Of a DNA stretch of 64,000 nt, positions 27,591 through 37,939 are shown in pieces. The stretch's first letter is position 1, and the number at the start of each line of letters is the position of its first letter. The notes beneath the pieces are model-generated. The model was not told the DNA's origin. It saw nothing but the letters and a program-made list of their open reading frames with translations, and did no database searches. The position numbers and the translations under genes are program-made. The stretch is from Marmoricola sp. Leaf446 (GTDB lineage: Bacteria > Actinomycetota > Actinomycetes > Propionibacteriales > Nocardioidaceae). The stretch is taken from the NCBI RefSeq assembly GCF_001424755.1, contig NZ_LMRF01000006.1, positions 157,606 through 221,605 of the forward strand. The letters run 5' to 3'.

Positions 27591-28493
27591 ATGGACGTCC
27601 GCCACCTCGAGCTGCTGCGCGAGCTCGCCGACCGGGGCAGCCTCACGGCGGTCGCGCACGCCACCCACCGCACCCCCTCGGCCCTCTCGCAGCAGCTGCG
27701 GACCGCCGAGCGGGCCTTCGGTGCCGCCCTGGTCGAGCCGCACGGCCGGGGGCTGCGGCTGACCGAGGCCGGGACGCTGCTCGCGCGAGGCGGCGCCGAG
27801 GTGGCCACGGCGGTGGCCCGGGTGGCCGCGGCGTGGGAGGACTACCGCGGCGGTCCCCGCGGCACCGTCTCGGTGGCGGCGCTGCCGAGCGCCGCCACCT
27901 TCCTGCTGCCCGGGTTGCAGCGCCGCCTGGCCGGCACCGGCCTGGAGCTGCGCTGCCGCGACTACGACCTGGCCGAGACCGACTTCGCCGGGCTGACGGC
28001 CGACAACGACCTGGTGGTCGGGCACAGCGTGACCGCGCGACGTCCCGCCGGCACCGACGGGCTGACGGTGACCCCCCTGGCCACCGAGCCGCTGGACGTC
28101 GCCCTGGCCGAGGACCACCCGCTGGCCACCCGGCCCTGGCTGCACTGCCGCGACCTCGTCGACCAGCCGTGGATCGGGGTGCCGCCGGGCTATCCCTTCG
28201 ACAGCGTGCTGACCTCGGTCGAGCAGGCCACCGGGGCCACGCTCGACGTCCGCCAGCGGCTGCGCGACAACCGGCTGGTGGAGGCGCTGGTGGCGTCCTC
28301 CCACCACGTGGCGATGCTGCCCCGGTTCACCACGCCGGCGGGCCAGGGCGTGGTGCTGCGCGAGCTGCGCGGCGTACGCGCCCAGCGGCACGTGGTCGCC
28401 ATCTCCCGGCCCGACCGCGCGGCCCGACTGGCCGTGCGCACCGTGCTCGACGAGCTGGTCGCCGTGGCCGCCGAGGTCGCGGCCGGCGGCTGA
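27591..28493 (+). CDS. LysR-family transcriptional regulator
   Basis: This 300-residue protein has an N-terminal winged helix-turn-helix (about 1-60, HLELLRELADRGSLTAVA, SALSQQLRTAE) and a LysR substrate-binding domain from about 90 to 290. It probably controls the divergent EamA-methyltransferase pair and itself. The co-inducer is unknown. Its TGA ends two bases before the convergent sulfurtransferase stop. Confidence 0.9.
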   Translation: MDVRHLELLRELADRGSLTAVAHATHRTPSALSQQLRTAERAFGAALVEPHGRGLRLTEAGTLLARGGAEVATAVARVAAAWEDYRGGPRGTVSVAALPSAATFLLPGLQRRLAGTGLELRCRDYDLAETDFAGLTADNDLVVGHSVTARRPAGTDGLTVTPLATEPLDVALAEDHPLATRPWLHCRDLVDQPWIGVPPGYPFDSVLTSVEQATGATLDVRQRLRDNRLVEALVASSHHVAMLPRFTTPAGQGVVLRELRGVRAQRHVVAISRPDRAARLAVRTVLDELVAVAAEVAAGG

Positions 28494-28494
28494 C

Positions 28495-29331
28495 TCAGCC
28501 CTCGTCGCGGCCGGTCGCCACCGGGCGCGACGGGTCGGTGACCCACTCGCTCCACGAGCCGGGGTAGAGCGCGGCCCCCGGCATCCCCGCGACCTCCAGC
28601 GCCAGCACGTCGTGGGCGGCGGTGATGCCGGAGCCGCAGTAGACCGCCGTGGGGCGGTCGCGCGCCGCGGCGTACACCTCGGCGAGGGCGGCGGGGTCGA
28701 GGAACCGGCCGTCGTCGCCGAGGTTGGCCCCGGTCGGGAGGTTGCGCGCGCCCGGGACGTGCCCGGCCACGGGGTCGACCGGCTCGGTCTCCCCGGCGTA
28801 GCGCGCGGGGTCGCGGGCGTCGAGCACCACCCCGGACGCCACCACCCCCGGCAGCTCGTCGGCGGTCACCGTCGGCATCGCCCCGGGGCGCACGACGACG
28901 TCACCGGGCTCGGCGACCACCGGGCCGGTGGCGACCTCGAGGCCGGCCGCGACCCAGGCGCCCCAGCCGCCGTCGAGCACGGCGGTGTCGGCGTGGCCGG
29001 CCCACCGCAGCAGCCACCAGCACCGCGCGGCGGCACGCCCCTGCCAGTCGTCGTAGACCACGACCGGGCGGTCCTCCCGCACGCCGGCGGCCCGCAACGC
29101 GTCCTGCAGCCGCGCGGGGTCGGGCAGCGGGTGGCGGCCACGGTCGCCGGGCGGGTCGGCGAGCGCCGTGTCGAGGTCGACGTACGCCGCCCCGGGGACG
29201 TGCCCCGCGGCGTGCTCCTGCGCGCCCGGCGGCCCGCCGAGGCGCCACCGGACGTCGAGCACGGTGACCTCGTCGAGCCGCTCGGCGAGACGGCCGACAC
29301 TGATCAGGGGGCTGGGCGAGGAGGGCTGCAT
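28495..29331 (-). CDS. Sulfurtransferase (two-domain rhodanese)
   Basis: This 278-residue protein has two rhodanese domains (about 8-125 and 155-275). Only the second carries the active loop AVYCGSGITAAHD with the persulfide Cys near 232. The first has DDWQGRAAAR at that place and is inactive, as normal for thiosulfate or 3-mercaptopyruvate sulfurtransferases. The ATG is 6 bases from a CAGGAT box on the minus strand (29338-29343), overlapping the tdk promoter. Confidence 0.9.
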   Translation of the reverse strand: MQPSSPSPLISVGRLAERLDEVTVLDVRWRLGGPPGAQEHAAGHVPGAAYVDLDTALADPPGDRGRHPLPDPARLQDALRAAGVREDRPVVVYDDWQGRAAARCWWLLRWAGHADTAVLDGGWGAWVAAGLEVATGPVVAEPGDVVVRPGAMPTVTADELPGVVASGVVLDARDPARYAGETEPVDPVAGHVPGARNLPTGANLGDDGRFLDPAALAEVYAAARDRPTAVYCGSGITAAHDVLALEVAGMPGAALYPGSWSEWVTDPSRPVATGRDEG

Positions 29332-29333
29332 GG

Positions 29334-29343
29334 CATGATCCTG
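29334..29343. promoter_or_regulatory. Overlapping divergent -10 boxes for tdk and sulfurtransferase
   Basis: CATGAT (29334-29339, plus) lies 8 bases before tdk GTG 29348. CAGGAT (29343-29338, minus) lies 6 bases before the sulfurtransferase ATG 29331. They share two bases inside a 16-base gap. Confidence 0.45.
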
Positions 29344-29347
29344 CCCC

Positions 29348-30007
29348 GTGGCCGAGCTCCAGTTCTTCACCGGCACCATGGACTCCGGCAAGAGCACCCT
29401 GGCGCTGCAGACCAACCACAACCACGCCGCCCGCGGTCGCGCCGGGCGCATCTTCACCAGCCACGACCGCGCCGGCCAGGCGCTGGTGTCCTCGCGGCTG
29501 GGCCTGACCCACGACGCGCTCGAGGTCGACGAGGACTTCGACTTCTGGCGCTACGTCGTCGACGAGCTGACCCACGGCGCCCGCATCGACTACCTGATCT
29601 GCGACGAGGCCCAGTTCTACTCCGGCCGTCAGGTCGAGGACCTGGCCAAGGTCGTCGACGAGCTGCAGATCGACGTCTTCGCGTTCGGGATCCTCTCGGA
29701 CTTCCGCACCGAGCTGTTCGCCGGCTCCCGCCGCCTGGTCGAGCTCGCCGACCGGATGCACGTGCTCCAGGTCGAGGCGCTGTGCTGGTGCGGCAAGCGG
29801 GCCACGCACAACGCCCGGTCGGTCGACGGCGCGATGGTCGTCGAGGGCGAGCAGGTGGTGGTCGGCGACGTCGAGGGCGACGATCCCGACGCGGCCGTGC
29901 CCGAGGTGGTCTACGAGGTGCTGTGCCGCGCCCACCACCGTCGCCGGATGACCGCCGCCCGCGCCCGCGCGGTGTCGATGGTCGCCGAGCCGCTGCCGTT
30001 CGCCTGA
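29348..30007 (+). CDS. tdk: Thymidine kinase (type II)
   Basis: This 219-residue enzyme phosphorylates deoxythymidine with ATP for dTMP salvage. It shows the Walker A motif GTMDSGKST (near 9-17), the Walker B-type ICDEAQFY near 84-91, and a lasso segment with zinc cysteines CWCGKRATHNAR near 147. Some actinobacteria lack this gene, so its presence is notable but not unusual. It is followed by a terminator hairpin. Confidence 0.93.
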   Translation: MAELQFFTGTMDSGKSTLALQTNHNHAARGRAGRIFTSHDRAGQALVSSRLGLTHDALEVDEDFDFWRYVVDELTHGARIDYLICDEAQFYSGRQVEDLAKVVDELQIDVFAFGILSDFRTELFAGSRRLVELADRMHVLQVEALCWCGKRATHNARSVDGAMVVEGEQVVVGDVEGDDPDAAVPEVVYEVLCRAHHRRRMTAARARAVSMVAEPLPFA

Positions 30008-30040
30008 GCGACCGGCCGCGGCGCCCGACCACTGCGTGAA

Positions 30041-30082
30041 GGGCTCGGGAGAGGGTGGCACGTGCCACGGTCTCCCGAGCCC
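30041..30082. terminator. Bidirectional terminator hairpin
   Basis: Arms GGGCTCGGGAGA and TCTCCCGAGCCC enclose a second palindrome, GTGGCACGTGCCAC. It lies between the tdk gene and the convergent phosphodiesterase gene. Confidence 0.85.
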
Positions 30083-30117
30083 CCCTGGACCGGCCCCCCG
30101 CCGACCGCGGCACGGCC

Positions 30118-31269
30118 TCAGCAGACCAGCAGCGGGATCTCCATCTCGCGCGCGGTGAGCGAGCCGTGCAGGCCCACGAGGCGCATCTCGTAGGCGAAGT
30201 CGACGGAGCTGAACAGCGCCCAGTCGTCGTGGGCGGCGACGACGACGTCGCCGATCCGCAGCCGTACGCCGGCGTCGACCCGGCCGAACCAGCCGCGGGC
30301 CACCGCCTCGTCGCGGGTCAGCACCGTCGCCCGGCCGGCGAGCTGCTCGCGCCAGGCGGCCGCCACGTCGTCGCGGGCCCCGGCGTGGCAGTAGACGTGA
30401 CGGAACCGCGCCTCCCCGCCCAGCAGGGTGACGCCGTCGCGCAGGCCGGGCAGGGCGTCGAGGTCGAGGCTGGTCGCCGGGGTGGTGTCGACCATGCCGT
30501 GGTCGGCCACCACCACCAGTCGCACGTCGGCGGGCAGCGCGTCGCGCAGCTCCTGGACGTCCTCGTCGATGTCCCGCAGCTGGTGGCGCCAGCGCTGGGA
30601 GTCCACGCCCGCGCGGTGGCCGTGCCAGTCGAGGTCGCCGTCGTAGACGTAGGTCACCGACGGCCGGTGGACGGACGCGGCGACGGCGCCGGCGACCCGC
30701 TCGGCGACGTCGTCGGCCCCGACGTAGGACGCGCCCCGCTGGCCGGCCCGGGTCAGCCCGGACCCGGCGAAGTCGCGCTTGCTGACCACGGTGGTGTGCA
30801 CGCCGGCCGCGCCGAGCCGGTCGAAGGCGGTGGCGTGCGGCTGCCACACGGTCGGCTCGACGGGCTGGTTCCAGAACAGCGCGTTGAGCAGCTCGCCGCT
30901 CTCGGGGACCCGCGAGGTGAAGCCGACCAGGCCGTGCTGCCCCGCGGGCAGGGCGGTGCCCAGCGAGGTGAGCGAGGTGGCGGTGGTCGAGGGCACCCCG
31001 CAGGTGACCGGCGCCTCGCCGAGCAGCGAGTGCAGGAAGGGCGCCTGGGACCGGTGCTCGGCGAGCAGGCGGTGGCCGAGGCCGTCGACCAGCATCACGA
31101 CGTACGCCGGGGCGGGGGGCAGCTCGAGACCACCGGTCGGCAGCCCTGCGTCGACCCCGAGGGCGCGCGAGACGGCGGGCAGCACGTCGGTGAGGGTGCG
31201 GCCCGCGCCGGAGAGGTCGGGCTCGACGAAGTCGGTGTCCGCGGGGACGGGCCCGAAGGGTGCGGGCAC
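30118..31269 (-). CDS. Alkaline-phosphatase-superfamily nucleotide pyrophosphatase/phosphodiesterase
   Basis: This 383-residue protein is related to type I phosphodiesterases/nucleotide pyrophosphatases. The metal site is readable: Asp in YVVMLVDGLG near 60, the nucleophile Thr/Ser in VPSTTATSLTS near 94, Asp/His in YVYDGDLDWHGH near 205-216, and DHG near 253. There is no signal peptide, so it should act in the cytosol. It is 5 bases downstream of the DUF5998 gene, with which it forms an operon that recurs in actinobacteria. Substrate unknown. Confidence 0.83.
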   Translation of the reverse strand: MPAPFGPVPADTDFVEPDLSGAGRTLTDVLPAVSRALGVDAGLPTGGLELPPAPAYVVMLVDGLGHRLLAEHRSQAPFLHSLLGEAPVTCGVPSTTATSLTSLGTALPAGQHGLVGFTSRVPESGELLNALFWNQPVEPTVWQPHATAFDRLGAAGVHTTVVSKRDFAGSGLTRAGQRGASYVGADDVAERVAGAVAASVHRPSVTYVYDGDLDWHGHRAGVDSQRWRHQLRDIDEDVQELRDALPADVRLVVVADHGMVDTTPATSLDLDALPGLRDGVTLLGGEARFRHVYCHAGARDDVAAAWREQLAGRATVLTRDEAVARGWFGRVDAGVRLRIGDVVVAAHDDWALFSSVDFAYEMRLVGLHGSLTAREMEIPLLVC

Positions 31270-31274
31270 CCGCC

Positions 31275-31865
31275 TCAGCCCCGGGTGCGGGCCGACAGGC
31301 TCTCGGCGAAGACGAGCAGGTCGTCGACCGCGCCCTGGCCCTCGGCCGCGGAGCTGACGCGCAGCGAGAAGTCGTCGGAGGCCAGCACGCCGGTGTAGCC
31401 GTGGTCGGCCTCGCAGTCGGGGTCCGAGCAGGCGGCCGGCTCGAGGTCGAGCCGGTTGAGCCCGCCCCAGCCGACGGTCAGCACGGCCTCGCTAGGCACG
31501 GGCTGGCCGCCGCCGGCGAACTTCTCGGGGTTGGCCACCATCCGGTTGACGACCACCGAGCGCACGGCCGAGAGCCGCACCGCCTCGGTCGAGGTCGAGG
31601 TGTAGGGCTCGGGCAGCAGGTCGTCGGGGGCGTACTCGTCGGTGTGGCACAGGATCAGCCGGCTGGCGGTGAGCACGACGACGGTGATGTGGCGACGGAC
31701 CTCGTCGCGGTCGATGGTCGGCTCGTGGTGGACGAGGAACGCCTCGACCTGCTCGCCGGCGACCGCGGCGCCGACCCCGGCGGCCACGACCTGGGGGTAG
31801 TAGCCGGTCTTCTCGATGGCGGCCACCAGGTCGCCGAAGCGGTCCTGGGCGGTTGCGGGACGCAT
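31275..31865 (-). CDS. DUF5998 family protein
   Basis: This 196-residue actinobacterial protein of unknown function has conserved AIEKTGYYPQVV near the N-terminus, FLVHHEPTIDRDEVRRH near 45-60 and ACSDPDCEADHGYTG near 145. ATG 31865 was chosen because CAAGAT lies 7 bases upstream on the minus strand. ATG 31874 is the alternative. It is cotranscribed with the phosphodiesterase downstream, hinting at a shared, uncharacterised task. Confidence 0.75.
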   Translation of the reverse strand: MRPATAQDRFGDLVAAIEKTGYYPQVVAAGVGAAVAGEQVEAFLVHHEPTIDRDEVRRHITVVVLTASRLILCHTDEYAPDDLLPEPYTSTSTEAVRLSAVRSVVVNRMVANPEKFAGGGQPVPSEAVLTVGWGGLNRLDLEPAACSDPDCEADHGYTGVLASDDFSLRVSSAAEGQGAVDDLLVFAESLSARTRG

Positions 31866-31944
31866 GGGCGTCATCTTGTCACGCCCGTGGGGCAGCGGCT
31901 CCCGGCCGCGCACACGCCGTCGCACCGGGGGCTCCGACCGCGCC

Positions 31945-34662
31945 TCAGCCGGGCAGCGTGTCGGCCGCGGGAGCGGTCAGACGACGCACGAAGAGGTCGG
32001 AGCGGGCGTCGGCGACCTGGTCGACGCGCGCGGTGGCGTGCAGCACGCTGACGCCCTCGGCGTTGGCGTGCACCAGGACGAGGTCGAGGGTGCTGACCTG
32101 CGGCAGGTCGATCTTGAGCTGGGCCACCCGGCGGATCAGCTCCTCCACCGCCTCGACGTCGACCTGCTCGCTGCCGCGGAAGCCGAACAGCAGCGGCGCG
32201 GCCTTGACCGAGCGCACCGTCTCGGCCGCGTCGAGGGGGCTGATCGGGGGGATCCGGAAGGCCCGGTCGCCCACCAGGTCGGTGAGCGCCCCGGCGATGC
32301 CGAAGGAGACGGCCGGGCCGAAGAGCGGGTCCTCGAGCCCGTTGACCGCGATGGGCACGCCGGGAGGGGCGGTGCGCTGCACGACGAACTCCGCGTCGGC
32401 GGGGTTGCTCACCAGCTGGGTGAGCGACTCCCAGGCGTCGGCCATCTCGGCGGCGTCGTCGATGTTGCGCCACACGTGGGCCTGGTCGGGCCGCTGCCGC
32501 AACCGCTCGGCCGTCGCCTTCAGCACGACGTCCCAGCCCAGCCGCTCGCCGGCCGCCACCGCCTCGTCGGCGGTCGAGACGAACGCGCGCTCCCACAGGT
32601 CGATGCCGTAGCAGGCGAGCAGGGCGCGCAGCTGCGCGTCGTCGAGCTGGTGGCCCTCGGGGTGGTGCATCAGCATCTCGTTGACCTGGCGGGTGGCCTG
32701 GTCGACCTCGATGCCCTCGAGCACGGCGGCCGACTCGTCGTCGCGGGTGCGCCACGCGGCGTACTCCGAGACGCGGGCCAGCGCCCGCACGGCCGCCTCG
32801 ACGGCGGGGTAGGAGGGCACCGACCCGCGGCCGGCGGTGTCGCCGGACAGGTCGGGCACGCGCAGCAGCTCGGGCACGCCCTCGCGGCCGAGGAAGGTGG
32901 AGACCAGCGGCTTGTCGGACTGTTCCCCCACCGCGGCCAGCACGTTGGCGACCTCCTCGCCGCCCGCGTCCAGCGGCGGGATGTAGACCGCGACCACGGC
33001 GTCGACGTGGTCGTCGTCGATGGCCGCGTCGAGCGCGTCCTCGAAGTCCTCCGCGGTGGCCTCGGAGCCCAGCGCCGTCGCGCTGGTGACGGTGAGGCCC
33101 TGCGCGACGGCCGCATCGACGGCCAGCAGTCCGAGCGCGTCGGAGTTGCCCACGATCGCCACCCGGGAGCCCGAGGGCAGCGGCTGGTGGGCGAGCAGCT
33201 GGGCGACGTCGAACATCTCGTCGAGGGTGTCGACCTGGATGATCCCGGCCTGCTTGAACATCGCGTCCACGGCCTCGGGCGGCGCCGCGATGTGGCGCAC
33301 CGCGTGGCCCATCGGGACGCCCTGGGTGGTGCGACCGGAGCGCACGGCGATGATCGGCTTGGCCCGCGAGACGCGGCGCGCGATCCGGGAGAACTTGCGC
33401 GGGTTACCGATCGACTCCAGGTAGAGCAGGATCACCTCGGTGGCGTCGTCCTCCTCCCAGTACTGCAGGAGGTCGTTGCCGGAGACGTCGGCGCGGTTGC
33501 CGGCGCTGACGAAGGTCGAGAGCCCGAGACCGCGGCCCCGCACCTTCTCCAGGATCGCGGTGCCGAGCGCACCGGACTGGCAGAAGAAGCCCGCGCGCCC
33601 GCGCGGCGGCATCACCGGCGCCAGCGAGGCGTTGAGCGAGACCTCGGAGGCGGTGTTGATGACGCCGAGGCAGTTGGGCCCGATCAGCCGCAGGCCGTAG
33701 GAGCGGGCGAGGCCGACCAGCTTGCGCTGCCGCCGCCGGCCCTCCTCGCCGGTCTCGGCGAAGCCGCTGGAGATGACCACGAGCCCGTGCACGCCCTTGG
33801 CGGCGCAGTCGAGCACGACGTCCTGGACCGCCTCGGCCGGCACCGCGACGATCGCGACGTCGACCTCGCCGGGGATGTCGCTCACCGTGGGGTAGGACGG
33901 CATCCCGGCCACCGAGTCGGCGGCGGGGTTCACGACGTAGACCCGCCCGGAGTAGTCGCCGAGCACCAGGTTGCGCACCAGCAGCGCGCCGATGGTGTCG
34001 CGGCGGCGGGAGGCGCCGATGACCGCCACGGACCGGGCGGTGAGGAACGCGGCGATGGAGGCGGCCTCGGATCGGTGCTCGCGGGCGGCGATCACCCCGA
34101 TGGAGGTCTCGGTGGGGTCGATGTCGAACTCGAGGTGCATCACCCCCTCCTCCCAGCCGCCCTTGACCGAGTAGCCCTGCTCGCGGAAGACCTGGATCAT
34201 CCGGCGGTTCTCGGGCAGCACCTCGGCCACGAACCGCTTCACGCCACGCTCGCGGCCGGCCTGCGCGAGGTGCTCGAGCAGCAGCTGCCCGATGCCGCGG
34301 CCCTGGTGCTGGTCCTGGACGAGGAAGGCGACCTCGGCCCGCTCGGGGTCGATGACGTCGTAGCGGCCCACCGCGAGGATCTTCTGGGCCAGCGTGATCA
34401 CGAAGGCCACCCGCTGGCGGTGGTCGACGTTGGTGAAGCGCTCCACATCGCGGTCCGAGAGCGTCGGCATCGGCGCGAAGAAGCGGTAGTACTTCGACTG
34501 CTGGCCGACCAGGGCGTAGAACTCGACCAGCCCCTCGGCGTCGGTCGGCAGGATCGGCCGCAGGTGGGCGGTCCTGCCGTCGCGCAGCAGGACGTCGGCC
34601 TCCCAGTGGTCGGGGTAGTCACGGGGGGTGGGAGACGGGGTCGTGGTCTCCGGGGTGCTCAC
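31945..34662 (-). CDS. GNAT acetyltransferase / NDP-forming acyl-CoA ligase fusion (Pat-like)
   Basis: This 905-residue protein has an N-terminal GNAT domain (about 20-175, with the acetyl-CoA loop [16 protein letters not shown]), a CoA-binding Rossmann domain (about 185-290), a succinyl-CoA-ligase-like domain (about 305-480) and a C-terminal ATP-grasp domain (about 675-900). This composition is that of Pat-type protein lysine acetyltransferases, which silence acyl-CoA synthetases. In Salmonella Pat the GNAT domain is C-terminal, here N-terminal. The usual SHTGS loop is altered to VRHIAAPP, so ligase activity is doubtful. Leaderless promoter TACATT is at 34670-34675. Confidence 0.85.
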   Translation of the reverse strand: MSTPETTTPSPTPRDYPDHWEADVLLRDGRTAHLRPILPTDAEGLVEFYALVGQQSKYYRFFAPMPTLSDRDVERFTNVDHRQRVAFVITLAQKILAVGRYDVIDPERAEVAFLVQDQHQGRGIGQLLLEHLAQAGRERGVKRFVAEVLPENRRMIQVFREQGYSVKGGWEEGVMHLEFDIDPTETSIGVIAAREHRSEAASIAAFLTARSVAVIGASRRRDTIGALLVRNLVLGDYSGRVYVVNPAADSVAGMPSYPTVSDIPGEVDVAIVAVPAEAVQDVVLDCAAKGVHGLVVISSGFAETGEEGRRRQRKLVGLARSYGLRLIGPNCLGVINTASEVSLNASLAPVMPPRGRAGFFCQSGALGTAILEKVRGRGLGLSTFVSAGNRADVSGNDLLQYWEEDDATEVILLYLESIGNPRKFSRIARRVSRAKPIIAVRSGRTTQGVPMGHAVRHIAAPPEAVDAMFKQAGIIQVDTLDEMFDVAQLLAHQPLPSGSRVAIVGNSDALGLLAVDAAVAQGLTVTSATALGSEATAEDFEDALDAAIDDDHVDAVVAVYIPPLDAGGEEVANVLAAVGEQSDKPLVSTFLGREGVPELLRVPDLSGDTAGRGSVPSYPAVEAAVRALARVSEYAAWRTRDDESAAVLEGIEVDQATRQVNEMLMHHPEGHQLDDAQLRALLACYGIDLWERAFVSTADEAVAAGERLGWDVVLKATAERLRQRPDQAHVWRNIDDAAEMADAWESLTQLVSNPADAEFVVQRTAPPGVPIAVNGLEDPLFGPAVSFGIAGALTDLVGDRAFRIPPISPLDAAETVRSVKAAPLLFGFRGSEQVDVEAVEELIRRVAQLKIDLPQVSTLDLVLVHANAEGVSVLHATARVDQVADARSDLFVRRLTAPAADTLPG

Positions 34663-34669
34663 GGTGCGA

Positions 34670-34675
34670 AATGTA
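34670..34675 (-). promoter_or_regulatory. Leaderless -10 box (TACATT) for the GNAT fusion gene
   Basis: The minus strand reads TACATT 7 bases before GTG 34662. Weak ACGGT/ACCGT arms around it could form an operator. Confidence 0.5.
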
Positions 34676-34726
34676 CCGTCAGCCCCCCTCCGGCGTGCCC
34701 GGTCGAGGCTCGGGGGCCGGGCCGGG

Positions 34727-34732
34727 GAGAAT
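34727..34732 (+). promoter_or_regulatory. Leaderless -10 box (GAGAAT) for parC
   Basis: GAGAAT lies 7 bases before ATG 34740 and supports that start over ATG 34731. Confidence 0.4.
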
Positions 34733-34739
34733 GCCGGCC

Positions 34740-37217
34740 ATGGCCCGACGTACGACGACACCGCCCCCCGAGGACTTCGAGGAGCACATCGTCGACATCG
34801 ACGTCGGCGAGGAGATGCGCAGCAGCTTCCTGGAGTACGCCTACTCCGTCATCTACTCCCGCGCCCTGCCCGACGCCCGCGACGGCCTCAAGCCGGTGCA
34901 GCGCCGGATCCTGTACGCCATGCACGACATGGGCCTGCGGCCCGACCGCGGCCACGTCAAGTCCTCCCGCGTGGTCGGCGAGGTGATGGGCCGCTTCCAC
35001 CCCCACGGCGACGGCGCGATCTACGACGCCCTGGTCCGGATGGCCCAGCCCTGGTCGATGCGGCTGCCGACCGTCGACGGGCACGGCAACTTCGGCTCGC
35101 CCGACGACTCCCCCGCCGCGATGCGCTACACCGAGGCCCGGATGGCCCCGGCGGCCGTCGCGATGACCGCCACCATCGACGAGGACACCGTCGACTTCCG
35201 GCCCAACTACGACGGCCGCGAGCAGGAGCCCGCGGTGCTCCCCGCCGCGATCCCGCACCTGCTGGTCAACGGCGCCGCGGGCATCGCGGTCGGTATGGCC
35301 ACCAACATCGCGCCCCACAACCTGGTCGAGGTGGTCCAGGCGCTGCGCCACCTGGTCAAGCACCCGGGTGCCGACCTCGACACCCTGATGCGGTTCGTCC
35401 CGGGCCCCGACCTGCCCACGGGCGGCAAGATCATCGGCCTCGACGGCATCCGCGACGCCTACGAGAGCGGCCGGGGCAGCTTCCGGATGCGGGCCACCAC
35501 CCGGATCGAGTCGGTCACGCCCCGTCGCAAGGGCATCGTGGTCACCGAGATGCCGTACGGCGTCGGCACCGAGCGCGTGGTGGCCGCCATCAAGAAGCTC
35601 GTGCAGGGCAAGAAGCTCCAGGGCGTCAGCGACATCGTCGACCTCACCGACGGCGCCCACGGGCTGCGGCTGGTGATCGAGGTCAAGAACGGCTTCCACC
35701 CCGAGGCGATCCTCGAGCAGCTGTTCCGCAGCACGCCGCTCGAGGAGTCCTTCGGCATCAACAACGTCGCCCTGGTCGACGGCCAGCCGCGCACGCTGGG
35801 CCTCAAGGAGATGCTCGAGGTCTTCCTGGCCCACCGCTACGACGTCGTACGCCGCCGCTCGGCCCACCGCCGCGGCAAGGCCGCCGACCGCCTGCACCTC
35901 GTGGAGGGCCTGCTCACCGCCATCCTCGACATCGACGAGGTCATCCAGCTGATCCGCTCCAGCGACGACGCCGCGACCGCGCGGACACGGCTGATCGAGG
36001 TCTTCGAGCTGACCGAGGTGCAGGCGACGTACATCCTCGACATGCCGCTGCGCCGGCTGACGAAGTTCTCCAGGCTCGAGCTCGACGCCGAGGCCGACGA
36101 GCTGCGGGCCACGATCGCGGCGCTGGAGGAGATCCTCGGCGACGACGAGAAGCTGCGCGCGGTGGTCTCCGAGGAGCTCGCCGAGGTCGCCAAGACCTAC
36201 GGCACGCCGCGCCGCACCGTCCTGCTGGAGTCCTCCGGCCAGACCGCGAAGGCGACCACGCCGCTCGAGGTGGCCGACGACCCGTGCTGGGTGTTCCTGT
36301 CCTCCTCCGGCCTGCTGGCCCGCACCACCTCGCTCGACCGGCCCGGCGACGAGGGCGGCCGGGTGCGCCACGACGTCGTGGTCTCGGCCGTGGCCACCAC
36401 CGCCCGCGGCGAGGTCGGCGTGGTCACCTCCGCGGGTCGCGTCGTCAAGCTGCCCGTGCTCGACCTGCCGACGCTGCCCAGCACCGCCAGCCACCCGCAC
36501 CTGCAGGGCGGGGCGCCCGTCGGCGAGTTCGTGACGCTGGACGGCGAGCGCGCGCTGGCCCTGACCGGCTTCGACCCCGGCTCCCCCGGCCTGGCGCTCG
36601 GCACCCGTCAGGGCGTGGTCAAGCGGGTCGTCCCGGAGTTCCTCGCCGGCAAGGACGACTGGGAGGTGATCGCGCTCAAGGACGGCGACGTCGTGGTGGG
36701 GGCGGTCGAGCTCACGACCGGCCAGGAGCAGCTCTGCTTCGTGACCAGCGACGCCCAGCTGCTGCACTTCGGGGCCGCCGCGGTGCGGCCGCAGGGTCGC
36801 GGCGGCGGCGGCATCGTCGGGATCAAGCTCGCGGCCGGGGCCCGGGTGGTCTCCTTCACCGCGCTCGACCCCGCCGACGCCGTGCTCGTCTCGGTCTCCG
36901 GCGCCTCCAGCGCGCTGCCCGGCACCGAGACCGGGTCGGTCAAGGTCACGCCGTTCAGCGAGTACCCCGCCAAGGGCCGCGCCACGGGCGGCGTGCGCTG
37001 CCACCGGTTCCTGCGCGGCGAGGACGCCCTCGTCTTCGCCTGGGCCGGCCCGGGGCCCGCCCAGGCCGCCGCCGACAGCGGCGCGCCGGTCGACCTGCCC
37101 GAGCCGGTGCAGCGGCGTGACGGCTCGGGGGTGCCCTCGGCGCAGCCCGTGGTCGCCTGCTCCGGGCCCGTCGCCCGCCTGCTGGGGGCCTCCGCCTCGG
37201 GCGACGTGGCAGGCTGA
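34740..37217 (+). CDS. parC: DNA topoisomerase IV subunit A
   Basis: This 825-residue type IIA topoisomerase subunit cleaves and rejoins DNA for decatenation. The breakage-reunion domain contains [20 protein letters not shown] near 40-60, the quinolone-region [18 protein letters not shown] near 85-102 and the catalytic Tyr in [10 protein letters not shown] near 130. A beta-pinwheel C-terminal domain starts at about 505. Proximity of parE (41646-43823), as in Streptomyces, favours ParC rather than GyrA; a GyrA box was not seen. Confidence 0.92.
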   Translation: MARRTTTPPPEDFEEHIVDIDVGEEMRSSFLEYAYSVIYSRALPDARDGLKPVQRRILYAMHDMGLRPDRGHVKSSRVVGEVMGRFHPHGDGAIYDALVRMAQPWSMRLPTVDGHGNFGSPDDSPAAMRYTEARMAPAAVAMTATIDEDTVDFRPNYDGREQEPAVLPAAIPHLLVNGAAGIAVGMATNIAPHNLVEVVQALRHLVKHPGADLDTLMRFVPGPDLPTGGKIIGLDGIRDAYESGRGSFRMRATTRIESVTPRRKGIVVTEMPYGVGTERVVAAIKKLVQGKKLQGVSDIVDLTDGAHGLRLVIEVKNGFHPEAILEQLFRSTPLEESFGINNVALVDGQPRTLGLKEMLEVFLAHRYDVVRRRSAHRRGKAADRLHLVEGLLTAILDIDEVIQLIRSSDDAATARTRLIEVFELTEVQATYILDMPLRRLTKFSRLELDAEADELRATIAALEEILGDDEKLRAVVSEELAEVAKTYGTPRRTVLLESSGQTAKATTPLEVADDPCWVFLSSSGLLARTTSLDRPGDEGGRVRHDVVVSAVATTARGEVGVVTSAGRVVKLPVLDLPTLPSTASHPHLQGGAPVGEFVTLDGERALALTGFDPGSPGLALGTRQGVVKRVVPEFLAGKDDWEVIALKDGDVVVGAVELTTGQEQLCFVTSDAQLLHFGAAAVRPQGRGGGGIVGIKLAAGARVVSFTALDPADAVLVSVSGASSALPGTETGSVKVTPFSEYPAKGRATGGVRCHRFLRGEDALVFAWAGPGPAQAAADSGAPVDLPEPVQRRDGSGVPSAQPVVACSGPVARLLGASASGDVAG
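37210..37215 (+). promoter_or_regulatory. Leaderless -10 box (CAGGCT) for the LprG-like gene
   Basis: CAGGCT lies 6 bases before ATG 37222 and overlaps the parC stop, so the lipoprotein gene may have its own promoter. Confidence 0.35.
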
Positions 37218-37221
37218 CGCC

Positions 37222-37932
37222 ATGCCTGCGCCCACCCGCCGCCTCGCCTCCGCGCTGTCCGTCCTCGTGCTCGCCGCCACGGCCGCGGGCTGCGGCGGGG
37301 GCGGTGACGAGGCGGCCGACAAGCCCACCCCCACCGAGGTGATGCAGTCGGCCAAGAAGGCCTTCGACGACGCCGCGAGCGTGCGCGTCCAGCTCGCCAC
37401 GACGTCCACGCCGACCGAGGGCAACGGCGTCCTGGGCGCCTCGGGCGTCGTGACCCCCGCGCCGGCCTTCGAGGGCGACGTCAAGGTGCTGCTCAGCGGG
37501 CTCACCGCCACCGTGCCGGTCACCTCCGTCGACGGCACGGTCTACGCCAAGCTCCCGCTGACCACGACGTACGCCGAGATCGACCCGACCGAGTACGGCG
37601 CCCCCGACCCGGCGAGCTTCGGCAGGGCCGAGGGCGGGCTCTCCTCGCTGCTGACCGACCTCGACGGGCTGAAGGAGGACGGGCAGACCCGCGACGGCGA
37701 GCAGGTCCTCACGACGTACGCCGGCACGCTGCCCGGCGACGCGGTCAAGCGGATCGTGCCCAGCGCCGACGCGCAGGCCGACTACCCGACCAAGGTCGGC
37801 GTGGACGACGACGGCCGCGCGACCACCGTGCGGATCACCGGCCCGTTCTTCGCCGACGGTGCCGACGTGACCTACGACGTCGACTTCTCCGACTACGACC
37901 GCGAGGTCACCGTCGACGCCCCGGCCACCTAG
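37222..37932 (+). CDS. LppX/LprAFG-family lipoprotein (LprG-like)
   Basis: This 236-residue lipoprotein has a signal peptide with lipobox TAAGC (Cys about 24), so it is anchored outside the membrane. The mature part is a beta-sandwich lipid-carrier fold of the LppX_LprAFG family (VMQSAKKAFDDAASVRVQLA near 40-60, ending in VTYDVDFSDYDREV). In mycobacteria LprG works with the P55 exporter to move triacylated lipids. The next gene, 7 bases on, encodes a large MFS protein, an arrangement like lprG-p55. That function is inferred from context. Confidence 0.82.
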   Translation: MPAPTRRLASALSVLVLAATAAGCGGGGDEAADKPTPTEVMQSAKKAFDDAASVRVQLATTSTPTEGNGVLGASGVVTPAPAFEGDVKVLLSGLTATVPVTSVDGTVYAKLPLTTTYAEIDPTEYGAPDPASFGRAEGGLSSLLTDLDGLKEDGQTRDGEQVLTTYAGTLPGDAVKRIVPSADAQADYPTKVGVDDDGRATTVRITGPFFADGADVTYDVDFSDYDREVTVDAPAT

Positions 37933-37939
37933 GCCTCCC

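Noticed and set aside
31816-34986. 1056-codon plus-strand frame opposite the GNAT/CoA-ligase fusion
   Set aside because: Composition is typical of an antisense shadow. The minus-strand gene has clear domains and a promoter.
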